NCBI RefSeq assembly: GCF_038957035.1
Contig: NZ_CP152412.1
Coordinates: 1,546,501-1,610,500 of the forward strand
Length of the DNA: 64,000 nucleotides
Origin: Bradyrhizobium sp. B097
GTDB taxonomy: Bacteria; Pseudomonadota; Alphaproteobacteria; Rhizobiales; Xanthobacteraceae
Direction of reading: 5' to 3'
The stretch's first letter is position 1. Each line of letters starts with the position of its first letter. The notes beneath the pieces are model-generated. The model saw nothing but the letters and a program-made list of their open reading frames with translations, was not told the origin of the DNA and ran no database searches. Shown here piece by piece: positions 1 to 9,015 of the stretch. Position numbers and translations under genes: made by a program.

Positions 1-1330
1 GATGCCGGCTCACATTGCCGTCGTCTGGTCGGGGCTCTTCAATCTGATCGGTGTCCTGCTCTCCAGCGGCGCCGTTGCCTTCGGCATCGTCTCGCTGTTG
101 CCGGTCGAATTGATCCTTCAGGTCGGCAGCAGCGCCGGCTTCGCGATGGTGTTCGCGCTGCTGATCGCCGCCATCATCTGGAACGTGGGCACCTGGTACT
201 TTGGATTGCCCGCCTCGAGCTCGCACACCCTGATCGGATCGATCATGGGCGTCGGTATCGCGAATGCCCTGATGCACGGAAGGGAAGGGACGTCCGGTGT
301 GGATTGGTCGCAGGCCGTCAACACCGGCAAGGCGCTGCTGCTGTCGCCGCTGTTCGGATTTGCGCTCGCTGCCATCCTGCTCTATGGGCTGAAAACCGCG
401 CTGTTGCGCGCAACACCGGCGCTGTTCGGCGAGCCGAAAGGCGATCAGCCGCCGCCGTGGTGGATCCGCGGCATCCTGATCCTGACCTGCACAATGGTCA
501 GCTTCTTTCACGGGTCGAACGACGGTCAAAAAGGCATGGGTCTCATCATGCTTATCTTGATCGGCGTGGTCCCGACCGCTTACGCACTCAACCGCGCGAT
601 GCCTGCTAGCCAGATCGATGCATTCACCGCGAATTCGGCGGCGGCGAGCAAGGTGATCGAGGATAAGGGGGCCGATCGCAAGGTGACGGGCAATCCGCGT
701 CCGGCGGTGACGAACTACATCGCGCTTCGACAACTCACTGACGCTACCTATCCGTCACTCGCCGTTCTCGTCAGCGAAATCCGCGACCAGGTCATTCAGT
801 ACGGTTCGCTGGCGAAATTCCCGGCCGAGACCGTCGGCAACACGCGTAACGACATGTATCTGGTATCGGAGGCGCTGCGCTCGCTCATGAAGAGCAGCGA
901 CAGTGGGCTGAACGATGCTGATGTCGCGACGCTCAATCGCTACAAGGGCTCGCTGGATGCCGCGACCAAATTCATTCCGTCCTGGGTGAAGATTGCGGTC
1001 GCCATCGCGCTCGGCCTCGGTACGATGGTTGGCTGGAAGCGGATCGTCGTGACGGTGGGTGAAAAGATCGGCAAGACCCATCTGACCTACGCGCAGGGTG
1101 CCTGCGCCGAGATCACGGCGGCGGCGACCATCGCCGCGGCGGACGGATACGGCCTGCCGGTGTCGACGACGCATGTGCTGTCGTCCGGCATCGCAGGCAC
1201 CATGACCGCAAACGGGTCCGGCCTGCAATGGTCGACCATCCGCAACATCGCCATGGCCTGGGTTCTGACCCTGCCGGTGGCGATGCTGATCTCGGGCATT
1301 CTCTACTTCGTGTTCGCGCATTTGTTCTAG
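1..1330 (+). CDS. pit: Inorganic phosphate transporter, PiT family (5' end outside window)
   Basis: Integral inner-membrane transporter that takes up phosphate (or metal-phosphate) with a cation. The family signature GSNDGQKG is near residue 170 of the visible part, and the second-half repeat motif STTHVLSSG is near residue 386; many hydrophobic segments occur in both halves. The reading frame is open to the left edge and the expected N-terminal first repeat (the FHDxANA-type region) is missing, so the first Met at base 2 is probably internal and the gene starts upstream. It ends in TAG, 22 bp before the next reading frame on the same strand. The PiT assignment is firm; the transported species is inferred from the family. 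Confidence 0.9.
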   Translation, partial: MPAHIAVVWSGLFNLIGVLLSSGAVAFGIVSLLPVELILQVGSSAGFAMVFALLIAAIIWNVGTWYFGLPASSSHTLIGSIMGVGIANALMHGREGTSGVDWSQAVNTGKALLLSPLFGFALAAILLYGLKTALLRATPALFGEPKGDQPPPWWIRGILILTCTMVSFFHGSNDGQKGMGLIMLILIGVVPTAYALNRAMPASQIDAFTANSAAASKVIEDKGADRKVTGNPRPAVTNYIALRQLTDATYPSLAVLVSEIRDQVIQYGSLAKFPAETVGNTRNDMYLVSEALRSLMKSSDSGLNDADVATLNRYKGSLDAATKFIPSWVKIAVAIALGLGTMVGWKRIVVTVGEKIGKTHLTYAQGACAEITAAATIAAADGYGLPVSTTHVLSSGIAGTMTANGSGLQWSTIRNIAMAWVLTLPVAMLISGILYFVFAHLF

Positions 1331-1393
1331 CCGGAGCAGCAAGGCAATCGGATGCACGAGATCTGCATCCGGGTTCGGGGAAAGGAATTTCGA

Positions 1394-1762
1394 GTGGCAG
1401 ATGCAAGCTTCAGCCTTCTGACGGGCAACGATATCGAAACCCGCCTGGTCCGGGCCGGTGGCATTATTTTTCGCGAGGGTGAGGAGGCCAACGAGCTGTT
1501 CGTGATCAAGAGCGGCTATGTGCGCATTCAGGTCGGCAACAAGACCATGGCGGACTTGCCGGCCGACACGATCTTTGGCGAAATGGCGTTGATCGACAAT
1601 GAGCCGAGGAGTGCGACCGCCACGGCGCTCACGGATGTCGAGCTCGTCCCGGTCTCGGAAAAGCAGTTCCTCTTCCTCGTGAGCCAGACGCCGCATTTTG
1701 CCCTGAAGGTGATGAGGACGCTGGCCCAGCGGCTCAGAACCATGAACAAGGGCGTGTTCTAG
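1394..1762 (+). CDS. Cyclic nucleotide-binding domain protein
   Basis: Small stand-alone cNMP-binding (Crp-like effector) domain with no DNA-binding helix-turn-helix. The beta-roll motifs are clear: FREGEEANELFVIKSGYV, then IFGEMALIDNEPRSATATA (phosphate-binding cassette with the GEMALI...RSATA pattern). The open frame allows an ATG at 1352, but GTG at 1394 has a good ribosome-binding site (AAAGGA, 6 bp upstream), and I prefer it; this gives about 122 residues. It follows the phosphate transporter closely and may be co-transcribed. Function is likely signal sensing; the partner is unknown. Confidence 0.75.
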   Translation: MADASFSLLTGNDIETRLVRAGGIIFREGEEANELFVIKSGYVRIQVGNKTMADLPADTIFGEMALIDNEPRSATATALTDVELVPVSEKQFLFLVSQTPHFALKVMRTLAQRLRTMNKGVF

Positions 1763-1809
1763 AGCCTGATGAAGTTAGGTTAAGCCGGCGACCGCAAGGA
1801 CACTGCGCT

Positions 1810-1948
1810 CCCTCTCCCGCTTGCGGGGGAGGGCTGGGGTGGGGGTATTGCCACGAATCCCATCGCGGAGAGAGCCCCCACCCGCCGCGCTCCGGACGAC
1901 GCTTCGCGTCGCTCGTCGCGCGTCGGCCTCCCCCGCAAGCGGGAGAGG
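1810..1948. repeat. Intergenic palindromic repeat with CCCTCTCCCGC arms
   Basis: About 139 bp. The left arm CCTCTCCCGCTTGCGGGGGA is mirrored at the right end by CCCCCGCAAGCGGGAGAGG, and each arm is itself a small hairpin. The same arm sequence recurs at 22450-22592, so it is a dispersed family rather than a local terminator, although it could also act as one for the gene to its left. Confidence 0.75.
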
Positions 1949-2080
1949 CGAAACGAGTCTGCGGCTCGGGCTGATTCAACCAAAAATCATCGTGCTCCAG
2001 CGAGGCGAACATCGAACGCAAAAGCGGCGGACGTTTCAGCCCGCCGCCGGCGTGATGCAAAAGGCCGCACGTTGAAATGC

Positions 2081-2326
2081 TCAGGTGCCGTTGGCGCGGC
2101 AGCGGCCGCCCGGGCCGAGATACCAGCCGCGCGGACAGGCATGCATCCACGGCCGCGCGTAGTTGCGGCGGCAGCCGCCATAGGGACCGCGATGCCAGCC
2201 GCCGCCGCAGCCGCCGGCGACCGCGATGACATCGGAATTCTGGGTGGGTGTAACCGGTGCGAGCGGCATGGCGCCGGCGCTGCCGATCGTCGCAAGAAGG
2301 AAGGCGGCCGCAATCAATCTGGTCAT
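2081..2326 (-). CDS. Small secreted Gly/Cys/Arg-rich protein (GCG_CRPN type)
   Basis: 81-residue protein with an N-terminal signal peptide (MTRLIAAAFLLATIGSAGA). The mature part has the pattern GGCGGGWHRGPYGGCRRN and then ACPRGWYLGPGGRCRANG, typical of small exported rhizobial proteins of unknown function with a GCG prefix and Cys/Arg/Pro/Asn-containing tail. Start chosen at 2326 because AGAGGA lies about 9 bp upstream; the longer in-frame extension lacks a signal peptide at its N-terminus. No function is assigned. Confidence 0.7.
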   Translation of the reverse strand: MTRLIAAAFLLATIGSAGAMPLAPVTPTQNSDVIAVAGGCGGGWHRGPYGGCRRNYARPWMHACPRGWYLGPGGRCRANGT

Positions 2327-2405
2327 GAGTGTCGTCCTCTGCTGATGCCAAAAGTCATTCGTTGATCTCTTCAAAAATCCGTGGCGCACTTATTCGGATC
2401 ATGCC

Positions 2406-2648
2406 CTAGCCGCCGCCGGCGAATGCGATGCCGGCACGCACCTCGCCCATCGCCTGATCGATCAGGCTGAGCGCACGCTCACGGTGACCGCCCTTGTTCG
2501 GCGTCGCCCTGGTGAGCTCGGCGCGCGCCGATTGCAGCATTGCAAGGCTCTCGTCCATGTGCGGCTGGGCGCCGATCGCGTAGCCGACCCCCATGCTGGT
2601 GGCGATCGCAACCCCGAGCAGCACCTTGCGGATCGCGGAAGTCTTCAT
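2406..2648 (-). CDS. Small exported hypothetical protein
   Basis: 80 residues, N-terminal signal peptide (MKTSAIRKVLLGVAIATSMG...), then a charged helical segment (LAMLQSARAELTRATPNKGG) and a Gly-rich end. Resembles small conserved periplasmic proteins of rhizobia of the ARAEL...GGHRxxAL type. AGGAGACAATGAG precedes the start (Shine-Dalgarno AGGAG). Lies just upstream (on the same strand) of the Gly/Cys-rich secreted protein. Function unknown. Confidence 0.6.
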   Translation of the reverse strand: MKTSAIRKVLLGVAIATSMGVGYAIGAQPHMDESLAMLQSARAELTRATPNKGGHRERALSLIDQAMGEVRAGIAFAGGG

Positions 2649-2885
2649 CTCATTGTCTCCTCTGGCTGGGCCGCTTGTGTGCGGGGGCTCACTTTGAGTG
2701 GTCTTTCCTGGCTGCGAGCCGGCGCCATCGTTAAGCCTCCGGCGTCACGCGCGTCTTGGACTGGGAAGCGCCGGAGGATTCCGGACTTGGACTGTCCGGC
2801 GCTGTGCACAGGGCCGGTTGCTTTCATCTTCCGTTCATCTCGTGGTGGCCAGACTGCCGGCCAGCACCTTGGTCCCGTCCTTCCG

Positions 2886-3848
2886 ATGTCCGTCATCAAG
2901 AAAAGGCTGTCGACCGACATGCTGCCGCCCGGTCTGGGCGAGCGGCAGCGCTACATGTTCTTCGCCGAACTGTTCGAGCATTTCTCCAACACCGGCGAGC
3001 TCGATCCGTCACCGGCGGTGCCGTTTCGCGCGACGATGAACTCGATCCATATCGGCACCACCCTGCTCGGCCGTTGCAACGGCAGCTTCACCACCGTACG
3101 GCGCGAGCGGCGCCAGGTGCTGGCGACCAATGACGACCGTTATTGCCTGGCGCGCAACACCGGCGATCGCGCCTCGGTCGTGACGCATCGCGGGCGCGAA
3201 TTCCAGATGCGGCCGGGCGCGATGGTGCTGCTCAAGCTCGACGAGCCGTTCTTCACCGCCGACGGCGCCCACCACAAGCGCTTCACCAACGTCCATCTGC
3301 CGATGGCGACGTTGCGGTCCATGGTCACCGGGGTCGATGACCTGGTCGGCCGCGAGCTCGCGCCGGGCGGCGCGCTGTCGCTGGCGATGGACTATAGCGA
3401 CCTGCTGCTGCGATCGCCCGATGCCGTCGACGAGGCCGGCTTCTCCATCGCCGCGCATCTGCTCGATCTCGCAGCCCTCGGCCTCGGCGCCCGCGGAGAT
3501 CTTGCGGCCGCAGCGCAACGCCGCGGGCTTCGCGCGGTCAGGCTGAAGTCGCTGCTGATGATCCTCGCCAAGCGCTTCACCGAGCCGGATTTCTCCGCGC
3601 ACAAGCTCGCCGCCGCGACGGGCCTGTCGGAGCGCTATGTCAACGAGCTGCTCTACGAGGCGGGCGCGAGCTTCACCATGCGGCTGACCGAATTGCGGTT
3701 GACGAAAGCTGCCCAATTGCTGGTCCATGACAGCGAGCGGCGGATCAGCGACATCGCCTTCGATTGCGGGTTCAACGATCTGTCCTACTTCAACCGTTGC
3801 TTCCGCCGCCGCTTCGGTCTGACGCCGTCGGCGGCGCGGGGCACGTGA
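2886..3848 (+). CDS. AraC-family transcriptional regulator
   Basis: 320 residues from the ATG at 2886. The first ~190 residues look like the AraC_binding_2-type effector domain (HIGTTLLGRCNGSF... and TRxxMVLLKLDEPFF-like region); the last ~95 residues carry the AraC/XylS double helix-turn-helix, including ISDIAFDCGFNDLSYFNRCF and RRRFGLTPSAAR. The frame extends about 400 bp upstream without a convincing start, and that region overlaps the signal-peptide gene on the other strand, so I chose the internal ATG where homology begins. Target genes are not evident; neighbours on both sides are unrelated. Confidence 0.8.
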   Translation: MSVIKKRLSTDMLPPGLGERQRYMFFAELFEHFSNTGELDPSPAVPFRATMNSIHIGTTLLGRCNGSFTTVRRERRQVLATNDDRYCLARNTGDRASVVTHRGREFQMRPGAMVLLKLDEPFFTADGAHHKRFTNVHLPMATLRSMVTGVDDLVGRELAPGGALSLAMDYSDLLLRSPDAVDEAGFSIAAHLLDLAALGLGARGDLAAAAQRRGLRAVRLKSLLMILAKRFTEPDFSAHKLAAATGLSERYVNELLYEAGASFTMRLTELRLTKAAQLLVHDSERRISDIAFDCGFNDLSYFNRCFRRRFGLTPSAARGT

Positions 3849-3924
3849 CGAGGCTTGAACGGCCTTGAATGTGACACAGTGGTAATGTGACGCAACTTGA
3901 ACCACCTGCCCGCGTTACCATGTG

Positions 3925-4485
3925 ATGGCCATGCCCGACGACGACATTTTCTCCCCCCACGCCACGCGATCGCGACCGCCCTTCGGCGGGGCGCAGGCGC
4001 GCGGCAAGGTCATCGATCAGGACGGGCGCGAGCTCGGCGATGGCCCGCTGCATCCGCAGTTCCAAGGTTTTCAGGGAGCCTTTCAGGAAGGCTTCCGCTT
4101 CGACTTGCGCAACTCCACCGCCAACCCGTTCGGCAATCTGACGCGCGAGGAACGGCTCGCGCGGCTGGAGATGATCGCAAAGCTGCTCGACGTCGCCTTC
4201 GTCGTGCCGGGCACCAATGTCCGCTACGGCATCGACGGGCTGATCGGCCTGATCCCGGTGATCGGCGATCTCATCACCACCGCGATCTCGCTGTGGCTGG
4301 TGCGAGAAGCCCGCTTGCTGGGTGCGCCCTGGCACATCACCGCGCGGATGCTTGCCAATGTCGCCGTCGACGGCGTGGTCGGCATGGTGCCGGTGGCGGG
4401 CGATGCCTTCGACGTCATGTTCCGCGCCAATATCCGCAATGTGCGGATGCTGCGGCGCTGGCTCGACAAGCAGCCCAGACTCTAG
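3925..4485 (+). CDS. DUF4112 domain membrane protein
   Basis: About 186 residues. After a ~95-residue polar N-terminal part comes the DUF4112 block: LLDVAFVVPGT, YGIDGLIGLIPVIGDLITT, and later VAVDGVVGMVPVAGDAFDVMF, ending with a basic NIRNVRMLRRWL helix. The two PVIGD/PVAGD turns flanking hydrophobic stretches suggest hairpins in the membrane. Three possible starts (GTG 3922, ATG 3925, ATG 3931) differ by three residues. Function unknown in the family. Confidence 0.8.
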   Translation: MAMPDDDIFSPHATRSRPPFGGAQARGKVIDQDGRELGDGPLHPQFQGFQGAFQEGFRFDLRNSTANPFGNLTREERLARLEMIAKLLDVAFVVPGTNVRYGIDGLIGLIPVIGDLITTAISLWLVREARLLGAPWHITARMLANVAVDGVVGMVPVAGDAFDVMFRANIRNVRMLRRWLDKQPRL

Positions 4486-4494
4486 AGCCTATTC

Positions 4495-4587
4495 CGTTCC
4501 GATTGAATCGGAACGGGGCTCACGATTCTTGTTTTGACGCGTTTTCTTCACGCGAACCGGTATCCACTTCGCTCGAAAACGCTCTAG
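4495..4587. repeat. Dispersed ~95-bp repeat (copy 1)
   Basis: Contains a small inverted repeat at its left end (TTCCG...GATTGAATC...CGGAA) and then GCGTTTTCTTCACGCGAACC and CACTTCGCTCGAAAACGCTC. A second copy, inverted relative to this one, lies inside the ssuC gene at 13569-13672 and matches nearly base for base. Confidence 0.85.
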
Positions 4588-4598
4588 CTCCCAAAACA

Positions 4599-4627
4599 AA
4601 AGCCCCCGGATCGGTCCGAGGGCTTTT
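4599..4627 (-). terminator. Rho-independent terminator of the 4650-4940 gene
   Basis: AAAGCCC...GGGCTTT hairpin; read on the minus strand it is followed by TTTTGTTTT. It lies about 22 bp beyond the stop codon of the minus-strand gene at 4650-4940. Confidence 0.7.
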
Positions 4628-4649
4628 CGTTCAGCGACGAGTAGAAAGT

Positions 4650-4940
4650 CTACGCGGCGTCGGCGTCGGTCTGGGCCGGCTCAGCGCGCGGACGGCGCGG
4701 CAGCGGGAAGCCTTCGCTCTCATACAGCGAACGGATGCCGTTCTGGTCGAAACGGGCTTCCTCGACCTGGAGATAGGCGCCGTTCAGCGAATCCGCCGGC
4801 AGCTGCTCCATCGCGAACTGCACGGCCTCGGCAGCAGTGCCGAAACGGCGATAGGCGAAGCCGGCCCGCTTCTTCTTGCGGATCGCGGCGGGGAACAGTT
4901 CAGCGGACGTGTTATAGTTGAACGGACGCAGGGGACGCAT
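4650..4940 (-). CDS. Conserved hypothetical protein
   Basis: 96 residues, soluble, with a basic N-terminal part ([33 protein letters not shown]) and a Pro/Arg/Ala-rich tail. The middle resembles small conserved rhizobial proteins of unknown function. AGAGG lies about 10 bp upstream of the ATG, and a terminator hairpin follows the stop. No domain recognised. Confidence 0.65.
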   Translation of the reverse strand: MRPLRPFNYNTSAELFPAAIRKKKRAGFAYRRFGTAAEAVQFAMEQLPADSLNGAYLQVEEARFDQNGIRSLYESEGFPLPRRPRAEPAQTDADAA

Positions 4941-5162
4941 GGTCGACGACCTCTTGTGTTCTTGGCATAGAGCGGCGAAAGGGATTTTGGGGGACGGCGG
5001 CCTATAATCGGCGGCGCGCCGTACATGTCATTTCGATCCCTAATATAGGCCTCTTTGACAAAAATGCGACCCCAGAAGCGCCCCCGGCAGGGCACATGCT
5101 GAATCCGCGCATAGCACGCGGTCAATCAAAATAACTCCATCAATTTCAATGGCTTACAGCAA

Positions 5163-5327
5163 TTAAATCTTGTCGAGCAAGGCCAGGATCACGACCACGA
5201 TCAAAATCACCCCGAAAAGGCCCATTCCGGAGTGGCCGAGACCATAGCCATAGCCGCGGATGCGGCCGCTATAGCCGCCCAGCAGGATAATCAGCAGGAG
5301 GATGATGAGGATCAGTCCAAGCGACAT
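5163..5327 (-). CDS. DUF3309 small membrane protein
   Basis: 54 residues: two hydrophobic segments (SLGLILIILLLIILLGG and GVILIVVVILALL) joined by a short Gly/Tyr/Arg loop (YSGRIRGYGYGLGHSG), the DUF3309 pattern. GAGGAGGG lies just upstream of the ATG. Small inner-membrane protein of unknown role. Confidence 0.75.
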   Translation of the reverse strand: MSLGLILIILLLIILLGGYSGRIRGYGYGLGHSGMGLFGVILIVVVILALLDKI

Positions 5328-5464
5328 GGCGCCCTCCTCAGAACAGGCGGCAGCCGCACGGCGAGACGCCTACGGCCCCGCGAATTCGGAGCAAAGCACA
5401 TTCCGGGGCGCGAGTCGTTAAGGCCGCCGGCCGATCACGAGGATGTTCTTGGGTGCCGGGGCGG

Positions 5465-5842
5465 CTACTTCTTACTTTCGTCGATCGGCAGCACCTTCAG
5501 CGGCGTCGGGTAGGGCTCGACCCGCAGCGAGTCGCTGGCGATCAGGCCGACCTTGTGCAGCGGCGCCTGTTCGAGCTCGCCGGAGGCGGATTTGTGCACG
5601 GCATATTGCCAGACGCTCATCGAGCCCTTGGCGACCAGCATCTTGGCGATGCCGCCGGCATTCTGGCCTTCGACCTGCGCCAGATCGGCATCCGTCAGGC
5701 CGATGACGATTTCGTCCTTGGAGGTGATGACCTTGAACAGCGAGATCTTGTCGGCGGCGAAGGCCGGCATGCTCACCGCGCTCCCGATGACCACGCTGGC
5801 AAGACCGAGACCAAACAATAGCTTTGCTGGAATTGGCGACAT
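5465..5842 (-). CDS. Exported hypothetical protein
   Basis: 125 residues. Signal peptide MSPIPAKLLFGLGLASVVIG...AFA, then DKISLFKVITSKDEIVIGL and a conserved-looking hydrophilic domain ending KVLPIDESKK. The frame continues upstream for 71 codons, but that part is the translation of a palindromic repeat, so I start at the Met of the signal peptide (5842). Probably periplasmic; no function recognised. Confidence 0.65.
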   Translation of the reverse strand: MSPIPAKLLFGLGLASVVIGSAVSMPAFAADKISLFKVITSKDEIVIGLTDADLAQVEGQNAGGIAKMLVAKGSMSVWQYAVHKSASGELEQAPLHKVGLIASDSLRVEPYPTPLKVLPIDESKK

Positions 5843-5971
5843 CAAAATTTCCTTGTGTTTACGCGCGCGGAAGGACGGCCGCGCCAAAACAAAACCCCTC
5901 GCGACCGGTTCTTGGTCGCGCGGGGCGGAGAAATTGTTCGACGTGAGGCCAGGATATTTGCCGGACCCGCC

Positions 5972-6060
5972 ATTGTCATTGCTGGGCCTGACCCGGCAAT
6001 CCATCGCGGAGAAACGCTCTCTCTTTCGATGGATGCGCGGGTCAGGCCCGCGCATGACGA
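5972..6060. repeat. Intergenic inverted repeat (GCCTGACCCGGCAATCCATC type)
   Basis: Arms GCCTGACCCGGCAATCCATC and GATGGATGCGCGGGTCAGGC face each other across ~25 bp. Read as protein it gives the Arg/Pro-rich string GPDPRIHRKRE that is familiar from spurious ORFs in this genus. Confidence 0.7.
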
Positions 6061-6076
6061 GCGGAGTTGGCAGCCG

Positions 6077-6490
<414 letters not shown>

Positions 6491-6510
6491 TCAACCTCCT
6501 TGGTTTGATC

Positions 6511-6594
6511 GTCATTGCGAGGAGCGAAGCGACGAAGCAATCCATCTTTCCGCTTGCCGCGACATGGATTGCTTCGCTTCGCTCGCAATGACGG
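6511..6594. repeat. Intergenic palindrome between msrB and msrA
   Basis: GTCATTGCGAGGAGCGAAGC ... GCTTCGCTCGCAATGACG: near-perfect inverted repeat of ~84 bp with the internal element GAAGCAATCCAT/ATGGATTGCTTC. A typical dispersed intergenic hairpin element; it may stabilise mRNA 3' ends. Confidence 0.8.
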
Positions 6595-6605
6595 GAAGCG
6601 TCGCC

Positions 6606-7322
6606 TCAGTTGGTGACCTTGGTGCTGCTCACCAGCGTCGGCTTCTCGATGTAGTTCTCCGCGAAGATCTTCTTCAGGTTCTCGACCTTCGGGATGTCGT
6701 TATACGCAATATAGGGCTGGCTCGGGTGCAGCGTCAGATAGTCCTGGTGGTAGCCCTCCGCCGGATAGAACGCCTCCAGCGCGCCGACCTTGGTGACGAT
6801 CGGCTTGTTGTAGACCTTGGCCGCGTTGAGCTGGGCGATATAGGCGTCCGCCACCTTCTTCTGCTCGTCGCTGGTCGTGAAGATCGCCGAGCGATATTGC
6901 GTGCCGGAGTCAGGGCCCTGGCGGTTCAACTGGGTGGGGTCGTGCACGACGGAGAAGAAGATCTGCAGGATCTTGCCGTAGGAGATCTTCTGCGGGTCGT
7001 ACTTGATTTCGACGGACTCGGCGTGGCCGGTCGTGCCGGTCGACACCTTCTCGTAATCGGCATTCGCCTTGCTGCCGCCGGAGTAGCCGGACACCGCGCT
7101 GACGATGCCGGCGGTGTGCTGGAACACGCCCTGCACACCCCAGAAGCAGCCGCCGGCGAGCACCGCGGTCTTGATACCGGTTTCCGGCGCGCTCGCGGCC
7201 GGCGCCGGGATGACCACGGCGTCCTCGGCGGCAAGCGAGGGCGCAACGGCAAAAGCGGCAACGGCCAGCGCGCCGATCGCGGCGGCGCAAAGCGAGAGGC
7301 GGCTGAGGGAGCTCTTGGGCAT
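6606..7322 (-). CDS. msrA: Peptide-methionine (S)-S-oxide reductase MsrA, exported
   Basis: 238 residues. Reduces the S-epimer of methionine sulfoxide. An N-terminal signal peptide (MPKSSLSRLSLCAAAIGALA...) suggests periplasmic location. The catalytic motif GGCFWG has Cys59; further family marks are TGHAESVEIKYDP, FFSVVHDPTQLNRQGPDSGTQYRS and FYPAEGYHQDYL. Start at 7322 because AGGAA precedes it and the signal peptide begins there; the frame extends seven codons further. MsrA outside and MsrB inside is an asymmetry worth noting. Confidence 0.95.
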   Translation of the reverse strand: MPKSSLSRLSLCAAAIGALAVAAFAVAPSLAAEDAVVIPAPAASAPETGIKTAVLAGGCFWGVQGVFQHTAGIVSAVSGYSGGSKANADYEKVSTGTTGHAESVEIKYDPQKISYGKILQIFFSVVHDPTQLNRQGPDSGTQYRSAIFTTSDEQKKVADAYIAQLNAAKVYNKPIVTKVGALEAFYPAEGYHQDYLTLHPSQPYIAYNDIPKVENLKKIFAENYIEKPTLVSSTKVTN

Positions 7323-7521
7323 GGGTTCCTCGTGGGATCGCAATTGGGGGCCAGTCTAGAGCGGGAGCCGGCATTGGCAAATCGGGCCGGGCTGCTCCGA
7401 CGCTTCAAAATACGGGCGAAGGGGCGGTTTGTTACGGCGCCGGCCACACGGTTTCGTGAGGGAAATCAGCGAGGTTCAGGGATGACGGTGATGGATTTTT
7501 GCCCGCGGCCGCTCCACGCCC

Positions 7522-7643
7522 GTCGTCCTGGCGGAAGCCAGGACCCATAACCACCAAATGTAACTGTAGGCGGGTTCGTGGCCCCAGCGTCCCGCAACAA
7601 CAAGCAGGCGGGGTAATGGGTCCTGGCTTTCGCCAGGACGACG
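7522..7643. repeat. ~122-bp repeat with GTCGTCCTGGC terminal inverted repeats (copy 1)
   Basis: Ends are GTCGTCCTGGCGGAAGCCAG and CTGGCTTTCGCCAGGACGAC; each end is itself a hairpin. The internal part (CCCATAACCACC...) matches the copy at 28188-28310 at the left and has the same length. No coding capacity, MITE-like architecture. Confidence 0.8.
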
Positions 7644-7706
7644 CTGAAGGTTGGTGCCGCCTGCGAGCTCACCTGCTGTCGGGATGACGTCGGCGCCTGC
7701 GGACGA

Positions 7707-8816
7707 TCACACCACGATGCTCAGCCGCTTCGCCGCGCGCGTGATGCCCGTATAGAGCCACCGCGCGCGCGAGTCCTGGAACGCGAAGCTCTCGTCGAAC
7801 AGCACCACGTCGTCCCATTGCGAGCCCTGCGACTTATGGACGGTCAGTATGTATCCGTAGTCGAACTCGTCATAGGGCTTGCGCTGCTCCCACGGAATGC
7901 CCTCGATGCCGCCGTCGAAGCATTCGCCGCGCACCGACACCTTGGTGACCTTGTGGCCGAAATCCTCGTCCGGCATCACGCGCATGGTGATGATCTTGGA
8001 CTTCGACTGCGCGCGCGCCTTGACCCGCCACAGCCCGCCGTTGAACAGCGCCTTCTTGCGGTTGTTGCGCAGGCAGACCAGCTTGTCGCCGGCGACGGGG
8101 AGAGGATCTTCGATCTTTAGCCGCTGCCGCATCCGCATGTTGTAGGCGCGGCGGGTGTTGTTGCGGCCGACCAGCACCTGGTCGGCGCTCATCACGCGGT
8201 CCGGATCGAGCTCCTTGCGCGAGACCACCTCGCTCTCGCCGTGGCGGCCGATCTCGAGCTCGCGGCCCTCGCGGATATCCATCGACATCCGCACGATCGG
8301 ATCGTCCTGCGCCTGGCGGTGCACTTCGGTCAGCATCGCGTCCGGCTCGGCATCGGTGAAGAAGCCGCCGCCCTGGATCGGCGGCAATTGCGCGGGGTCG
8401 CCGAGCACCAGCAGCGGGCAGTCGAACGACATCAGGTCGCGGCCGAGCTCGGCGTCGACCATCGAGCATTCGTCGATCACGATCAGCTTCGCTTTTGATG
8501 CGGGCGCGTCGTCCCACAGCTCAAAACTCGGCTGCTCGACGCCGGACTCGCGGGCGCGGTAGATCAGGGAATGGATCGTGGAGGCGCTGTCGCAACCCTT
8601 GTTGCGCATCACCAGCGCCGCCTTGCCGGTGAAGGCCGCGAATTTCACCTCGCCGTCGACGCCCTCGGCGATGTGCTGGGCGAGCGTGGTCTTGCCGGTT
8701 CCGGCATAGCCGAACAGGCGGAATACCGGCGGCGTCCCGTTCTGGCCGGGCTTGGCTTTCAGCCAGTCGGCAACGGCTTTCAGCGCGGAGTCCTGGTGCG
8801 GCGTAAAGGTGGTCAT
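7707..8816 (-). CDS. RecD-like ATP-dependent DNA helicase (AAA + UvrD_C_2)
   Basis: 369 residues from ATG 8816. N-terminal P-loop GYAGTGKTTLAQ (residues 36-47), Walker B-type VIDECSMVD, GDPAQLPPI, then in the C-terminal third the UvrD_C_2-type motif TVHKSQGSQWDDVVLFDES and LYTGITRAAKRL. This is the compact single-gene RecD2/Dda-like superfamily 1B helicase arrangement, without RecB/RecC. The role (repair or replication-fork processing) is inferred from the family. Start taken where homology begins. Confidence 0.88.
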   Translation of the reverse strand: MTTFTPHQDSALKAVADWLKAKPGQNGTPPVFRLFGYAGTGKTTLAQHIAEGVDGEVKFAAFTGKAALVMRNKGCDSASTIHSLIYRARESGVEQPSFELWDDAPASKAKLIVIDECSMVDAELGRDLMSFDCPLLVLGDPAQLPPIQGGGFFTDAEPDAMLTEVHRQAQDDPIVRMSMDIREGRELEIGRHGESEVVSRKELDPDRVMSADQVLVGRNNTRRAYNMRMRQRLKIEDPLPVAGDKLVCLRNNRKKALFNGGLWRVKARAQSKSKIITMRVMPDEDFGHKVTKVSVRGECFDGGIEGIPWEQRKPYDEFDYGYILTVHKSQGSQWDDVVLFDESFAFQDSRARWLYTGITRAAKRLSIVV

Positions 8817-9015
8817 GTGGCTTTCGGAAGAATGAGCGCGCGACCGATAGCGCCGCGACTCACACCCGCACAAGCTAAACATTCATGCGTCCCAAGCAAG
8901 CCGTCTCCCGCTGCACGGAATTGGAGTTTCGCCCCCGAGGCTGGACTTGGTGTGTCCCGTCACTAGACTGACCAAAAACAACAAACGGTCGGGGACGGAC
9001 CTTGGGAGTGACGCC